Shown in pieces: positions 36,101 through 49,700 of a DNA stretch of 64,000 nucleotides. The first letter of the stretch is position 1. Each line of letters begins with the position of its first letter. The position numbers were made by a program, and so were the translations under genes. Source of the stretch: Crossaster papposus (lineage: Eukaryota; Echinodermata; Asteroidea; Velatida; Solasteridae); NCBI GenBank assembly GCA_037893245.1, contig JBAIAA010000788.1, positions 62,001 to 126,000 on the forward strand. The letters are read 5' to 3'. The notes below the pieces were generated by a model. The model searched no databases and was not told where the DNA came from. It worked only from the letters and a program-made list of their open reading frames with translations.

Positions 36101-37706
36101 CAGCCTGCTCAGAAAGAACAACAGAGATAGAAGACAGAGATAGAGTATATCCACGTGTCTCACTCAGCCTGCTCAGAAGGAACAGCAGAGGTAGAAGACA
36201 GAGATAGAGTATATTCACTTATCTCACTCAGCCTGCTCATAAGGAACAGCAGAGGTAGAAGACAGATATAGAGTATATCCACGTGTCTCATTCAGCCTGC
36301 TCAGAAGGAACAGCAGAGGTAGAAAACAGATATAGAGTATATCCACGTGTCTGATCTACACCTCACTCAGCCTGCTCAGAAGGAACAGCAGATGTAGAAG
36401 ACAGAGATAGAGAATATCCACGTGTCTCACTCAGCCTGCTCAGAAGGAACAGCAGAGGTAGAAGGCAGAGATATAGTATATCCAAGTGTCTGATATACAC
36501 CTCACTCAGCCTGCTCAGAAGGAACAGCAGAGGTAGAAGGCAGAGATAGAGTATATCCACGTGTCTCACTCAGCCTGCTCAGAAGGAACAGCAGAGGTAA
36601 AAGAAAGAGAAATAGTATCCACGTGTCTGATCTACACCTCACTCAGCCTGATCAGAAGGAACAGCAGAGGTAGAAGACAGAGATAGAGTATATCCACGTG
36701 TCTGATCTACACCTCACTCAGCCTGCTCAGAAGGAACAGCACAGGTAGAAGACAGAGATAGAGTATATCCACGTGTCTGATCTACACCTCACTCAGCCTG
36801 CTCAGAAAGAACAGCAGAGGTAGAAGACAGAGATAGAGTATATCCACGAGTCTCATTCAGCCTGCTCAGAAGGAACAGCAGAGGTAGAAGACAGAGATAT
36901 AGTATATTCACGTATCTCACTCAGCCTGCTCAGAAGGAACATCAGAGGTAGAAGACAGAGATAGAGTATATCCACGTGTCTGATCTACACCTCACTCAGC
37001 CTGCTCAGAAAGAACAACAGAGATAGAAGACAGATATAGAGTATATCCACGTGTCTCACTCAGCCTGCTCAGAAGGAACAGCAGAGGTAGAAGACAGAGA
37101 TAGAGTATATTCACTTATCTCACTCAGCCTACTCATAAGGAACAGCAGAGGTAGAAGACAGATATAGAGTATATCCACGTGTCTCATTCAGCCTGCTCAG
37201 AAGGAACAGCAGAGGTAGAAGACAGATATAGAGTATATCCACGTGTCTGATCTACACCTCACTCAGCCTGCTCAGAAGGAACAGCAGATGTAGAAGACAG
37301 AGATAGAGTATATCCACGTGTCTCACTCAGCCTGCTCAGAAGGAACAGCAGAGGTAGAAGACAGAGATGTAGTATATCCACGTGTCTCACTCAGCCTGCT
37401 CAGAAGGAACAGCAGAGGTAGAAGGCAGATATATAGTATATCCAAGTGTCTGATCTACACCTCACTCAGCCTGCTCAGAAGGAACAGCAGAGGTAGAAGA
37501 CAGAGATAGAGTATATCCACGTGTCTGATATACACCTCACTCAGCCTGCTCAGAAGGAACAGCACAGGTAGAAGACAGAGATAGAGTATATCCACGTGTC
37601 TGATCTACACCTCACTCAGCCTGCTCAGAAAGAACAGCAGAGGTAGAAGACAGAGATAGAGTATATCCACGAGTCTCATTCAGCCTGCTCAGAAGGAACA
37701 GCAGAG
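33183..37706 (+). repeat. HOR family C, unit 3 (4,524 bp)
   Basis: T spacing is 960, 960, 821, 960 and 823 bp. The first 1 kb or so is collinear with unit 2 at an offset of 4,140 bp. Private marks include CAGAACGAAC near 33,701, GAAGATAGAGATAG near 33,453, CACGCGTCTC near 34,638, TATCCAGGTG near 34,836, and CACAGCTAGAAG near 35,781. All five recur in unit 4, which shows direct copying. Confidence 0.83.
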
Positions 37707-40700
37707 GTAGAAGACAGAGATATAGTATATTCACGTATCTCACTCATCCTGCTCATAAGGAACAGCAGAGGTAGAAGACAGAGATAGAGTATATCCACGT
37801 GTCTCACTCAGCCTGCTCAGAAGGAACATCAGAGGTAGAAGACAGAGATAGAGTATATCCACGTGTCTGATCTACACCTCACTCAGCCTGCTCAGAAAGA
37901 ACAACAGAGATAGAAGACAGAGATAGAGTATATCCACGTGTCTCACTCAGCCTGCTCAGAAGGAACAGCAGAGGTAGAAGATAGAGATAGAGTATATTCA
38001 CTTATCTCACTCAGCCTGCTCATAAGGAACAGCAGAGGTAGAAGACAGATATAGAGTATATCCACGTGTCTCATTCAGCCTGCTCAGAAGGAACAGCAGA
38101 GGTAGAAAACAGATATAGAGTATATCCACGTGTCTGATCTACACCTCACTCAGCCTGCTCAGAAGGAACAGCAGATGTAGAAGACAGAGATAGAGTATAT
38201 CCACGTGTCTCACTCAGCCTGCTCAGAACGAACAGCAGAGGTAGAAGGCAGAGATATAGTATATCCAAGTGTCTGATATACACCTCACTCAGCCTGCTCA
38301 GAAGGAACAGCAGAGGTAGAAGGCAGAGATAGAGTATATCCACGTGTCTCACTCAGCCTGCTCAGAAGGAACAGCAGAGGTAAAAGAAAGAGAAATAGTA
38401 TCCACGTGTCTGATCTACACCTCACTCAGCCTGATCAGAAGGAACAGCAGAGGTAGAAGACAGAGATAGAGTATATCCACGTGTCTGATCTACACCTCAC
38501 TCAGCCTGCTCAGAAGGAACAGCACAGGTAGAAGACAAAGATAGAGTATATCCACGTGTCTGATCTACACCTCACTCAGCCTGCTCAGAAAGAACAGCAG
38601 AGGTAGAAGACAGAGATAGAGTATATCCACGAGTCTCATTCAGCCTGCTCAGAAGGAACAGCAGAGGTAGAAGACAGAGATATAGTATATTCACGTATCT
38701 TACTCAGCCTGCTCAGAAGGAACATCAGAGGTAGAAGACAGAGATAGAGTATATCCACGTGTCTGATCTACACCTCACTCAGCCTGCTCAGAAAGAACAA
38801 CAGAGATAGAAGACAGATATAGAGTATATCCACGTGTCTCACTCAGCCTGCTCAGAAGGAACAGCAGAGGTAGAAGACAGAGATAGAGTATATTCACTTA
38901 TCTCACTCAGCCTGCTCATAAGGAACAGCAGAGGTAGAAGACAGATATAGAGTATATCCACGTGTCTCATTCAGCCTGCTCAGAAGGAACAGCAGAGGTA
39001 GAAGGCAGATATAGAGTATATCCACGTGTCTGATCTACACCTCACTCAGCCTGCTCAGAAGGAACAGCAGATGTAGAAGACAGAGATAGAGTATATCCAC
39101 GTGTCTCACTCAGCCTGCTCAGAAGGAACAGCAGAGGTAGAAGACAGAGATATAGTATATCCACGCGTCTCACTCAGCCTGCTCAGAAGGAACAGCAGAA
39201 GTAGAAGGCAGATATATAGTATATCCAAGTGTCTGATCTACACCTCACTCAGCCTGCTCAGAAGGAACAGCAGAGGTAGAAGGCAGAGATAGAGTATATC
39301 CACGTGTCTCACTCAGCCTGCTCAGAAGGAACAGCAGAGGTAAAAGAAAGAGAAATAGTATCCAGGTGTCTGATCTACACCTCACTCAGCCTGATCAGAA
39401 GGAACAGCAGAGGTAGAAGACAGAGATAGAGTATATCCACGTGTCTGATCTACACCTCACTCAGCCTGCTCAGAAGGAACAGCACAGGTAGAAGACAGAG
39501 ATAGAGTATATCCACGTGTCTGATCTACACCTCACTCAGCCTGCTCAGAAAGAACAGCAGAGGTAGAAGACAGAGATAGAGTATATCCACGAGTCTCATT
39601 CAGCCTGCTCAGAAGGAACAGCAGAGGTAGAAGACAGAGATATAGTATATTCACGTATCTCACTCATCCTGCTCATAAGGAACAGCAGAGGTAGAAGACA
39701 GAGATAGAGTATATCCACGTGTCTCACTCAGCCTGCTCATAAGGAACATCAGAGGTAGAAGACAGAGATAGAGTATATCCACGTGTCTGATCTACACCTC
39801 ACTCAGCCTGCTCAGAAAGAACAACAGAGATAGAAGACAGAGATAGAGTATATCCACGTGTCTCACTCAGCCTGCTCAGAAGGAACAGCAGAGGTAGAAG
39901 ACAGAGATAGAGTATATTCACTTATCTCACTCAGCCTGCTCATAAGGAACATCAGAGGTAGAAGACAGATATAGAGTATATCCACGTGTCTCATTCAGCC
40001 TGCTCAGAAGGAACAGCAGAGGTAGAAGACAGATATAGAGTATATCCACGTGTCTGATCTACACCTCACTCAGCCTGCTCAGAAGGAACAGCAGATGTAG
40101 AAGACAGAGATAGAGTATATCCACGTGTCTCACTCAGCCTGCTCAGAAGGAACAGCAGAGGTAAAAGAAAGAGAAATAGTATCCACGTGTCTGATCTACA
40201 CCTCACTCAGCCTGATCAGAAGGAACAGCAGAGGTAGAAGACAGAGATAGAGTATATCCACGTGTCTGATCTACACCTCACTCAGCCTGCTCAGAAGGAA
40301 CAGCACAGCTAGAAGACAGAGATAGAGTATATCCACGTGTCTGATCTACACCTCACTCAGCCTGCTCAGAAAGAACAGCAGAGGTAGAAGACAGAGATAG
40401 AGTATATCCACGAGTCTCATTCAGCCTGCTCAGAAGGAACAGCAGAGGTAGAAGACAGAGATATAGTATATTCACGTATCTCACTCATCCTGCTCATAAG
40501 GAACAGCAGAGGTAGAAGACAGAGATAGAGTATATCCACGTGTCTCACTCAGCCTGCTCAGAAGGAACATCAGAGGTAGAAGACAGAGATAGAGTATATC
40601 CACGTGTCTGATCTACACCTCACTCAGCCTGCTCAGAAAGAACAACAGAGATAGAAGACAGAGATAGAGTATATCCACGTGTCTCACTCAGCCTGCTCAG

Positions 40701-42987
40701 AAGGAACAGCAGAGGTAGAAGACAGAGATAGAGTATATTCACTTATCTCACTCAGCCTGCTCATAAGGAACAGCAGAGGTAGAAGACAGATATAGAGTAT
40801 ATCCACGTGTCTCATTCAGCCTGCTCAGAAGGAACAGCAGAGGTAGAAGACAGATATAGAGTATATCCACGTGTCTAATCTACACCTCACTCAGCCTGCT
40901 CAGAAGGAACAGCAGATGTAGAAGACAGAGATAGAGTATATCCACGTGTCTCACTCAGCCTGCTCAGAAGGAACAGCAGAGGTAGAAGACAGAGATGTAG
41001 TATATCCACGTGTCTCACTCAGCCTGCTCAGAAGGAACAGCAGAGGTAGAAGGCAGATATATAGTATATCCAAGTGTCTGATCTACACCTCACTCAGCCT
41101 GCTCAGAAGGAACAGCAGAGGTAGAAGGCAGAGATAGAGTATATCCACGTGTCTCACTCAGCCTGCTCAGAAGGAACAGCAGAGGTAAAAGAAAGAAAAA
41201 TAGTATCCACGTGTCTGATCTACACCTCACTCAGCCTGATCAGAAGGAACAGCAGAGGTAGAAGACAGAGATAGAGTATATCCACGTGTCTGATCTACAC
41301 CTCACTCAGCCTGCTCAGAAGGAACAGCACAGGTAGAAGACAGAGATAGAGTATATCCACGTGTCTGATCTACACCTCACTCAGCCTGCTCAGAAAGAAC
41401 AGCAGAGGTAGAAGACAGAGATAGAGTATATCCACGAGTCTCATTCAGCCTGCTCAGAAGGAACAGCAGAGGTAGAAGACAGAGATATAGTATATTCACG
41501 TATCTCACTCATCCTGCTCATAAGGAACAGCAGAGGTAGAAGACAGAGATAGAGTATATCCACGTGTCTCACTCAGCCTGCTCAGAAAGAACATCAGAGG
41601 TAGAAGACAGAGATAGAGTATATCCACGTGTCTGATCTACACCTCACTCAGCCTGCTCAGAAAGAACAACAGAGATAGGAGACAGAGATAGAGTATATCC
41701 ACGTGTCTCACTCAGCCTGCTCAGAAGGAACAGCAGAGGTAGAAGACAGAGATAGAGTATATTCACTTATCTCACTCAGCCTGCTCATAAGGAACAGCAG
41801 AGGTAGAAGACAGATATAGAGTATATCCACGTGTCTCATTCAACCTGCTCAGAAGGAACTGCAGAGGTAGAAGACAGATATAGAGTATATCCACGTGTCT
41901 GATCTACATCTCACTCAGCCTGCTCAGAAGGAACAGCAGATGTAGAAGACAGAGATAGAGTATATCCACGTGTCTCACTCAGCCTGCTCAGAAGGAACAG
42001 CAGAGGTAGAAGGCAGAGATATAGTATATCCAAGTGTCTGATCTACACCTCACTCAGCCTGCTCAGAAGGAACAGCAGAGGTAGAAGGCAGAGATAGAGT
42101 ATATCCACGTGTCTCACTCAGCCTGCTCAGAAGGAACAGCAGAGGTAGAAGACAGAGATAGAGTATATCCACGTGTCTGATCTACACCTCACTCAGCCTG
42201 CTCAGAAGGAACAGCACAGGTAGAAGACATAGAAAGAGTATATCCACGTGTCTGATCTACACCTCACTCAGCCTGCTCATAAGGAACAGCAGATGTAGAA
42301 GACATATATAGAGTATATCCAAGTGTCTCACTCAGCCTGCTCAGAAGGAACCGCAGAAGTAGAAGACAGATATATAGTATATCCACGTGTCTGATCTACA
42401 CGTCACTCAGCCTGCTCAGAAGGAACAGCAGATGTAGAAGACAGAGATAGAGTATATCCACGTGTCTCACTCAGCCTGCTCAGAAGGAACAGCAGAGGTA
42501 GAAGACAGAGATAGAGTATATCCACGTGTCTCACTCAGCCTGCTCAGAAGGAACGGCAGAGGTAGAAGGCAGATATATAGTATATCCAAGTGTCTGATCT
42601 ACACCTCACCCAGCCTGCTCAGAAGGAACAGCAGAGGTAGAAGACAGAGATAGAGTATATCCACGTGTCTCACTCAGCCTGCTCAGAAGGAACAGCAGAG
42701 GTAAAAGAAAGAGAAAGAGTATCCACGTGTCTGATTTACACCTCACTCAGCCTGATCAGAAGGAACAGCAGAGGTAGAAGACAGAGATACAGTATATCCA
42801 CGTGTCTGATCTAAACCTCACTCAGCCTGCTCAGAAGGAACAGCACAGGTAGAAGACAGAGATAGAGTATATCCACGTGTCTGATCTACACCTCACTCAG
42901 CCTGATCAGAAGGAACAGCAGAGGTAGAAGACAGAGATAGAGTATATCCACGAGTCTCATTCAGCCTGCTCAGAAGGAACAGCAGAG
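37707..42987 (+). repeat. HOR family C, unit 4 (5,281 bp), mosaic
   Basis: About 37,510-40,820 copies 32,985-36,300 at a constant offset of 4,524 bp and shares its private variants. From about 40,850 to 41,130 it instead shares GAGATGTAGTATATCC with 37,362, an offset of 3,628 bp. From T at 41472 to T at 42988 the 1,516-bp cycle matches 26,781-28,297, including the B-derived island. Three different sources are therefore stitched together within one unit, with every joint kept in monomer register. Confidence 0.82.
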
Positions 42988-43014
42988 GTAGAAGACAGAG
43001 ATATAGTATATTCA

Positions 43015-46000
43015 CGTATCTCACTCATCCTGCTCATAAGGAACAGCAGAGGTAGAAGACAGAGATTGAGTATATCCACGTGTCTCACTCAACCTGCTCA
43101 GAAGGAACACCAGAGGTAGAAGACAGAGATATAGTATATCCACGTGTCTGATCTACACCTCACTAAGCCTGCTCAGAAGGAACACCAGAGGTAGAAGACA
43201 GAGATAGAGTATATCCACGTGTCTCACTCAGCCTGCTCAGAAGGAACAGCAGAGGTAGAAGACAGAGATAGAGTATATTCACGTATCTCACTCAGCCTGC
43301 TCATAAGGAACAGCAGAGGTAGAAGACAGATATAGAGTATATCCACGTGTCTCACTCAGCCTGCTCAGAAGGAACAGCAGAGGTAGAAGACAGATATAGA
43401 GTATATCCACGTGTCTGATCTACACCTCACTCAGCCTGCTCAGAAGGAACAGCAGATGTAGAAGACAGAGATAGAGTATATCCACGTATCTCACTCAGCC
43501 TGCTCAGAAGGAACAGCAGAGGTAGAAGACAGAGATAGAGTATATCCACGTGTCTCACTCAGCCTGCTCAGAAGGAACAGCAGAGGTAGAAGGCAGAGAT
43601 ATAGTATATCCAAGTGTCTGATCTACACCTCACTCAGCCTGCTCAGAAGGAACAGCAGAGGTAGAAGACAGAGATAGAGTATATCCACGTGTCTCACTCA
43701 GCCTGCTCAGAAGGAACATCAGAGGTAGAAGACAGAGATAGGGTATATCCACGTGTCTGATCTACACCTCACTCAGCCTGCTCAGAAAGAACAACAGAGA
43801 TAGAAGACAGAGATAGAGTATATCCACGTGTCTCACTCAGCCTGCTCAGAAGGAACAGCAGAGGTAGAAGACAGAGATAGAGTATATTCACTTATCTCAC
43901 TCAGCCTGCTCATAAGGAACAGCAGAGGTAGAAGACAGATATAGAGTATATCCACGTGTCTCATTCAGGCTGATCAGAAGGAACAGCAGAGGTAGAAGAC
44001 AGATATAGAGTATATCCACGTGTCTGATCTACACCTCACTCAGCCTGCTCAGAAGGAACAGCAGATGTAGAAGACAGAGATAGAGTATATCCACGTGTCT
44101 CACTCAGCCTGCTCAGAAGGAACAGCAGAGGTAGAAGACAGAGATAGAGTATATCCACGTGTCTCACTCAGCCTGCTCAGAAGGAACAGCAGAGGTAGAA
44201 GGCAGATATATAGTATATCCAAGTGTCTGATCTACACCTCACTCAGCCTGCTCAGAAGGAACAGCAGAGGTAGAAGGCAGAGATAGAGTATATCCACGTG
44301 TCTCACTCAGCCTGCTCAGAAGGAACAGCAGAGGTAAAAGAAAGAGAAATAGTATCCACGTGTCTGATCTACACCTCACTCAGCCTGATCATAAGGAACA
44401 GCAGAGGTAGAAGACAGAGATAGAGTATATTCACGTGTCTGATCTACACCTCACTCAGCCTGCTCAGAAGGAACAGCACAGGTAGAAGACAGAGATAGAG
44501 TATATCCACGTGTCTGATCTACACCTCACTCAGCCTGCTCAGAAAGAACAGCAGAGGTAGAAGACAGAGATAGAGTATATCCACGAGTCTCATTCAGCCT
44601 GCTCAGAAGGAACAGCAGAGGTAGAAGACAGAGATATAGTATATTCACGTATCTCACTCATCCTGCTCATAAGGAACAGCAGAGGTAGAAGACAGAGATA
44701 GAGTATATCCACGTGTCTCACTCAGTCTGCTCAGAAGGAACATCAGAGGTAGAAGACAGATATAGAGTATATCCACGTGTCCGATCTACACCTCACTCAG
44801 CCTGCTCAGAAGGAACAGCAGATGTAGAAGACAGAGATAGAGTATATCCACGTGTCTCACTCAGCCTGCTCAGAAGGAACAGCAGAGGTAGAAGACAGAG
44901 ATAGAGTATATCCACGTGTCTCACTCAGCCTGCTCAGAAGGAACAGCAGAGGTAGAAGGCAGAGATATAGTATATCCAAGTGTCTGATCTACACCTCACT
45001 CAGCCTGCTCAGAAGGAACAGCAGAGGTAGAAGACAGAGATAGAGTATATCCACGTGTCTCACTCAGCCTGCTCAGAAGGAACATCAGAGGTAGAAGACA
45101 GAGATAGAGTATATCCACGTGTCTGATCTACACCTCACTCAGCCTGCTCAGAAAGAACAACAGAGATAGAAGACAGAGATAGAGTATGTCCACGTGTCTC
45201 ACTCAGCCTGCTCAGAAGGAACAGCAGAGGTAGAAGACAGAGATAGAGTATATCCACTTATCTCACTCAGCCTGCTCATAAGGAACAGCAGAGGTAGAAG
45301 ACAGATATAGAGTATATCCACGTGTCTCATTCAGCCTGCTCAGAAGGAACAGCAGAGGTAGAAGACAGATATAGAGTATATCCACGTGTCTGATCTACAC
45401 CTCACTCAGCCTGCTCAGAAGGAACAGCAGATGTAGAAGACAGAGATAGAGTATATCCACGTGTCTCACTCAGCCTGCTCAGAAGGAACAGCAGAGGTAG
45501 AAGACAGAGATAGAGTATATCCACGTGTCTCACTCAGCCTGCTCAGAAGGAACAGCAGAGGTAGAAGGCAGATATATAGTATATCCAAGTGTCTGATCTA
45601 CACCTCCCTCAGCCTGCTCAGAAGGAACAGCAGAGGTAGAAGGCAGAGATAGAGTATATCCACGTGTCTCACTCAGCCTGCTCAGAAGGAACAGCAGAGG
45701 TAAAAGAAAGAGAAATAGTATCCACGTGTCTGATCTACACCTCACTCAGCCTGATCAGAAGGAACAGCAGAGGTAGAAGACAGAGATAGAGTATATCCAC
45801 GTGTCTGATCTACACCTCACTCAGCCTGCTCAGAAGGAACAGCACAGGTAGAAGACAGAGATAGAGTATATCCACGTGTCTGATCTACACCTCACTCAGC
45901 CTGCTCAGAAAGAACAGCAGAGGTAGAAGACAGAGATAGTGTATATCCACGAGTCTCATTCAGCCTGCTCAGAAGGAACAGCAGAGGTAGAAGACAGAGA

Positions 46001-46706
46001 TATAGTATATTCACGTATCTCACTCATCCTGCTCATAAGGAACAGCAGAGGTAGAAGACAGAGATAGAGTATATCCACGTGTCTCACTCAGCCTGCTCAG
46101 AAGGAACATCAGAGGTAGAAGACAGAGAGAGAGTATATCCACGTGTCTGATCTACACCTCACTCAGCCTGCTCAGAAGGAACAGCAGAGGTAGAATGCAG
46201 AGATAGAGTATATCCAAGTGTCTGATCTACAGCTCACCCAGCCTGTTCAGAAGTAACAGCAGAGGTAGAAGACAGAGATAGAGTATATCCACGTGTCTCA
46301 CTCAGCCTGCTCAGAAGGAACAGCAGAGGTAAAAGAAAGAGAAAGAGTATCCACGTGTCTGATCTACACCTCACTCAGCCAGATCAGAAGGAACAGCAGA
46401 GGTAGAAGACAGAGATAGAGTATATCCACGTGTCTGATCTACACCTCACTCAGCCTGCTCAGAAGGAACACCAGAGGTAGAAGACAGAGATAGAGTATAT
46501 TCACGTATCTCACTCAGCCTGCTCATAAGGAACAGCAGAGGTAGAAGACAGATATAGAGTATATCCACGTGTCTCATTCAGCCTGCTCAGAAGGAACAGC
46601 AGAGGTAGACGTCAGATATAGAGTATATCCACGTGTCTGATCTACACCTCACTCAGCCTGCTCAGAAGGAACAGCAGATGTAGAAGACAGAGATAGAGTA
46701 TATACA
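43015..46706 (+). repeat. HOR family D, copy 1 (3,692 bp)
   Basis: It begins with B marks (GATTGAG, CACTAAGCC at 43.07-43.17 kb), passes into C marks (AACAACAGAGATAG, TATTCACTTATC), and ends with marks otherwise found at 60.2-60.7 kb (CTACAGCTCACCCAG, CAGCCAGATCAG, GTAGACGTCAG). It is thus a chimera of three HOR families. At least fifteen private variants recur exactly 3,692 bp later. Confidence 0.9.
44131..44194 (+). repeat. Short monomer S, consensus example (64 bp)
   Basis: This is a clean example of the basic unit. In order it has a purine-rich start (GTAGAAGACAGAGATAGAG), TATATCC, the palindrome CACGTG, TCTCACTCAG, CCTGCTCAG and AAGGAACAGCAGAG. By count, 31 of 64 bases are G or C. The phase, starting at GTAGAAG, is arbitrary and chosen for easy counting. 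The length is 1 modulo 3, so successive S monomers are read in shifting frames and no long reading frame can persist through them. Variation among S copies is mostly single substitutions shared by HOR position. Confidence 0.95.
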
Positions 46707-46743
46707 CGTGTCTCACTCATCCTGCTCATAAGGAACAGCAGAG
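46680..46743 (+). repeat. Hybrid S/T monomer at the D1-D2 junction
   Basis: The left half is an ordinary S (GATAGAGTATATACACGTG) and the right half is T (TCTCACTCATCCTGCTCATAAGG at about 46,710-46,732). The left matches the S at about 50,372 at the end of D2, and the right matches the T at 42988 at the start of D1. Length is exactly 64 bp. This is what one unequal crossover between misaligned monomers should leave at a tandem duplication boundary. Confidence 0.86.
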
Positions 46744-49700
46744 GTAGAAGACAGAGATTGAGTATATCCACGTGTCTCACTCAACCTGCTCAGAAGGAAC
46801 ACCAGAGGTAGAAGACAGAGATATAGTATATCCACGTGTCTGATCTACACCTCACTAAGCCTGCTCAGAAGGAACACCAGAGGTAGAAGACAGAGATAGA
46901 GTATATCCACGTGTCTCACTCAGCCTGCTCAGAAGGAACAGCAGAGGTAGAAGACAGAGATAGAGTATATTCACGTATCTCACTCAGCCTGCTCATAAGG
47001 AACAGCAGAGGTAGAAGACAGATATAGAGTATATCCACGTGTCTCACTCAGCCTGCTCAGAAGGAACAGCAGAGGTAGAAGACAGATATAGAGTATATCC
47101 ACGTGTCTGATCTACACCTCACTCAGCCTGCTCAGAAGGAACAGCAGATGTAGAAGACAGAGATAGAGTATATCCACGTGTCTCACTCAGCCTGCTCAGA
47201 AGGAACAGCAGAGGTAGAAGACAGAGATAGAGTATATCCACGTGTCTCACTCAGCCTGCTCAGAAGGAACAGCAGAGGTAGAAGGCAGAGATATAGTATA
47301 TCCAAGTGTCTGATCTACACCTCACTCAGCCTGCTCAGAAGGAACAGCAGAGGTAGAAGACAGAGATAGAGTATATCCACGTGTCTCACTCAGCCTGCTC
47401 AGAAGGAACATCAGAGGTAGAAGACAGAGATAGGGTATATCCACGTGTCTGATCTACACCTCACTCAGCCTGCTCAGAAAGAACAACAGAGATAGAAGAC
47501 AGAGATAGAGTATATCCACGTGTCTCACTCAGCCTGCTCAGAAGGAACAGCAGAGGTAGAAGACAGAGATAGAGTATATTCACTTATCTCACTCAGCCTG
47601 CTCATAAGGAACAGCAGAGGTAGAAGACAGATATAGAGTATATCCACGTGTCTCATTCAGGCTGATCAGAAGGAACAGCAGAGGTAGAAGACAGATATAG
47701 AGTATATCCACGTGTCTGATCTACACCTCACTCAGCCTGCTCAGAAGGAACAGCAGATGTAGAAGACAGAGATAGAGTATATCCACGTGTCTCACTCAGC
47801 CTGCTCAGAAGGAACAGCAGAGGTAGAAGACAGAGATAGAGTATATCCACGTGTCTCACTCAGCCTGCTCAGAAGGAACAGCAGAGGTAGAAGGCAGATA
47901 TATAGTATATCCAAGTGTCTGATCTACACCTCACTCAGCCTGCTCAGAAGGAACAGCAGAGGTAGAAGGCAGAGATAGAGTATATCCACGTGTCTCACTC
48001 AGCCTGCTCAGAAGGAACAGCAGAGGTAAAAGAAAGAGAAATAGTATCCACGTGTCTGATCTACACCTCACTCAGCCTGATCATAAGGAACAGCAGAGGT
48101 AGAAGACAGAGATAGAGTATATTCACGTGTCTGATCTACACCTCACTCAGCCTGCTCAGAAGGAACAGCACAGGTAGAAGACAGAGATAGAGTATATCCA
48201 CGTGTCTGATCTACACCTCACTCAGCCTGCTCAGAAAGAACAGCAGAGGTAGAAGACAGAGATAGAGTATATCCACGAGTCTCATTCAGCCTGCTCAGAA
48301 GGAACAGCAGAGGTAGAAGACAGAGATATAGTATATTCACGTATCTCACTCATCCTGCTCATAAGGAACAGCAGAGGTAGAAGACAGAGATAGAGTATAT
48401 CCACGTGTCTCACTCAGTCTGCTCAGAAGGAACATCAGAGGTAGAAGACAGATATAGAGTATATCCACGTGTCCGATCTACACCTCACTCAGCCTGCTCA
48501 GAAGGAACAGCAGATGTAGAAGACAGAGATAGAGTATATCCACGTGTCTCACTCAGCCTGCTCAGAAGGAACAGCAGAGGTAGAAGACAGAGATAGAGTA
48601 TATCCACGTGTCTCACTCAGCCTGCTCAGAAGGAACAGCAGAGGTAGAAGGCAGAGATATAGTATATCCAAGTGTCTGATCTACACCTCACTCAGCCTGC
48701 TCAGAAGGAACAGCAGAGGTAGAAGACAGAGATAGAGTATATCCACGTGTCTCACTCAGCCTGCTCAGAAGGAACATCAGAGGTAGAAGACAGAGATAGA
48801 GTATATCCACGTGTCTGATCTACACCTCACTCAGCCTGCTCAGAAAGAACAACAGAGATAGAAGACAGAGATAGAGTATGTCCACGTGTCTCACTCAGCC
48901 TGCTCAGAAGGAACAGCAGAGGTAGAAGACAGAGATAGAGTATATTCACTTATCTCACTCAGCCTGCTCATAAGGAACAGCAGAGGTAGAAGACAGATAT
49001 AGAGTATATCCACGTGTCTCATTCAGCCTGCTCAGAAGGAACAGCAGAGGTAGAAGACAGATATAGAGTATATCCACGTGTCTGATCTACACCTCACTCA
49101 GCCTGCTCAGAAGGAACAGCAGATGTAGAAGACAGAGATAGAGTATATCCACGTGTCTCACTCAGCCTGCTCAGAAGGAACAGCAGAGGTAGAAGACAGA
49201 GATAGAGTATATCCACGTGTCTCACTCAGCCTGCTCAGAAGGAACAGCAGAGGTAGAAGGCAGATATATAGTATATCCAAGTGTCTGATCTACACCTCCC
49301 TCAGCCTGCTCAGAAGGAACAGCAGAGGTAGAAGGCAGAGATAGAGTATATCCACGTGTCTCACTCAGCCTGCTCAGAAGGAACAGCAGAGGTAAAAGAA
49401 AGAGAAATAGTATCCACGTGTCTGATCTACACCTCACTCAGCCTGATCAGAAGGAACAGCAGAGGTAGAAGACAGAGATAGAGTATATCCACGTGTCTGA
49501 TCTACACCTCACTCAGCCTGCTCAGAAGGAACAGCACAGGTAGAAGACAGAGATAGAGTATATCCACGTGTCTGATCTACACCTCACTCAGCCTGCTCAG
49601 AAAGAACAGCAGAGGTAGAAGACAGAGATAGTGTATATCCACGAGTCTCATTCAGCCTGCTCAGAAGGAACAGCAGAGGTAGAAGACAGAGATATAGTAT

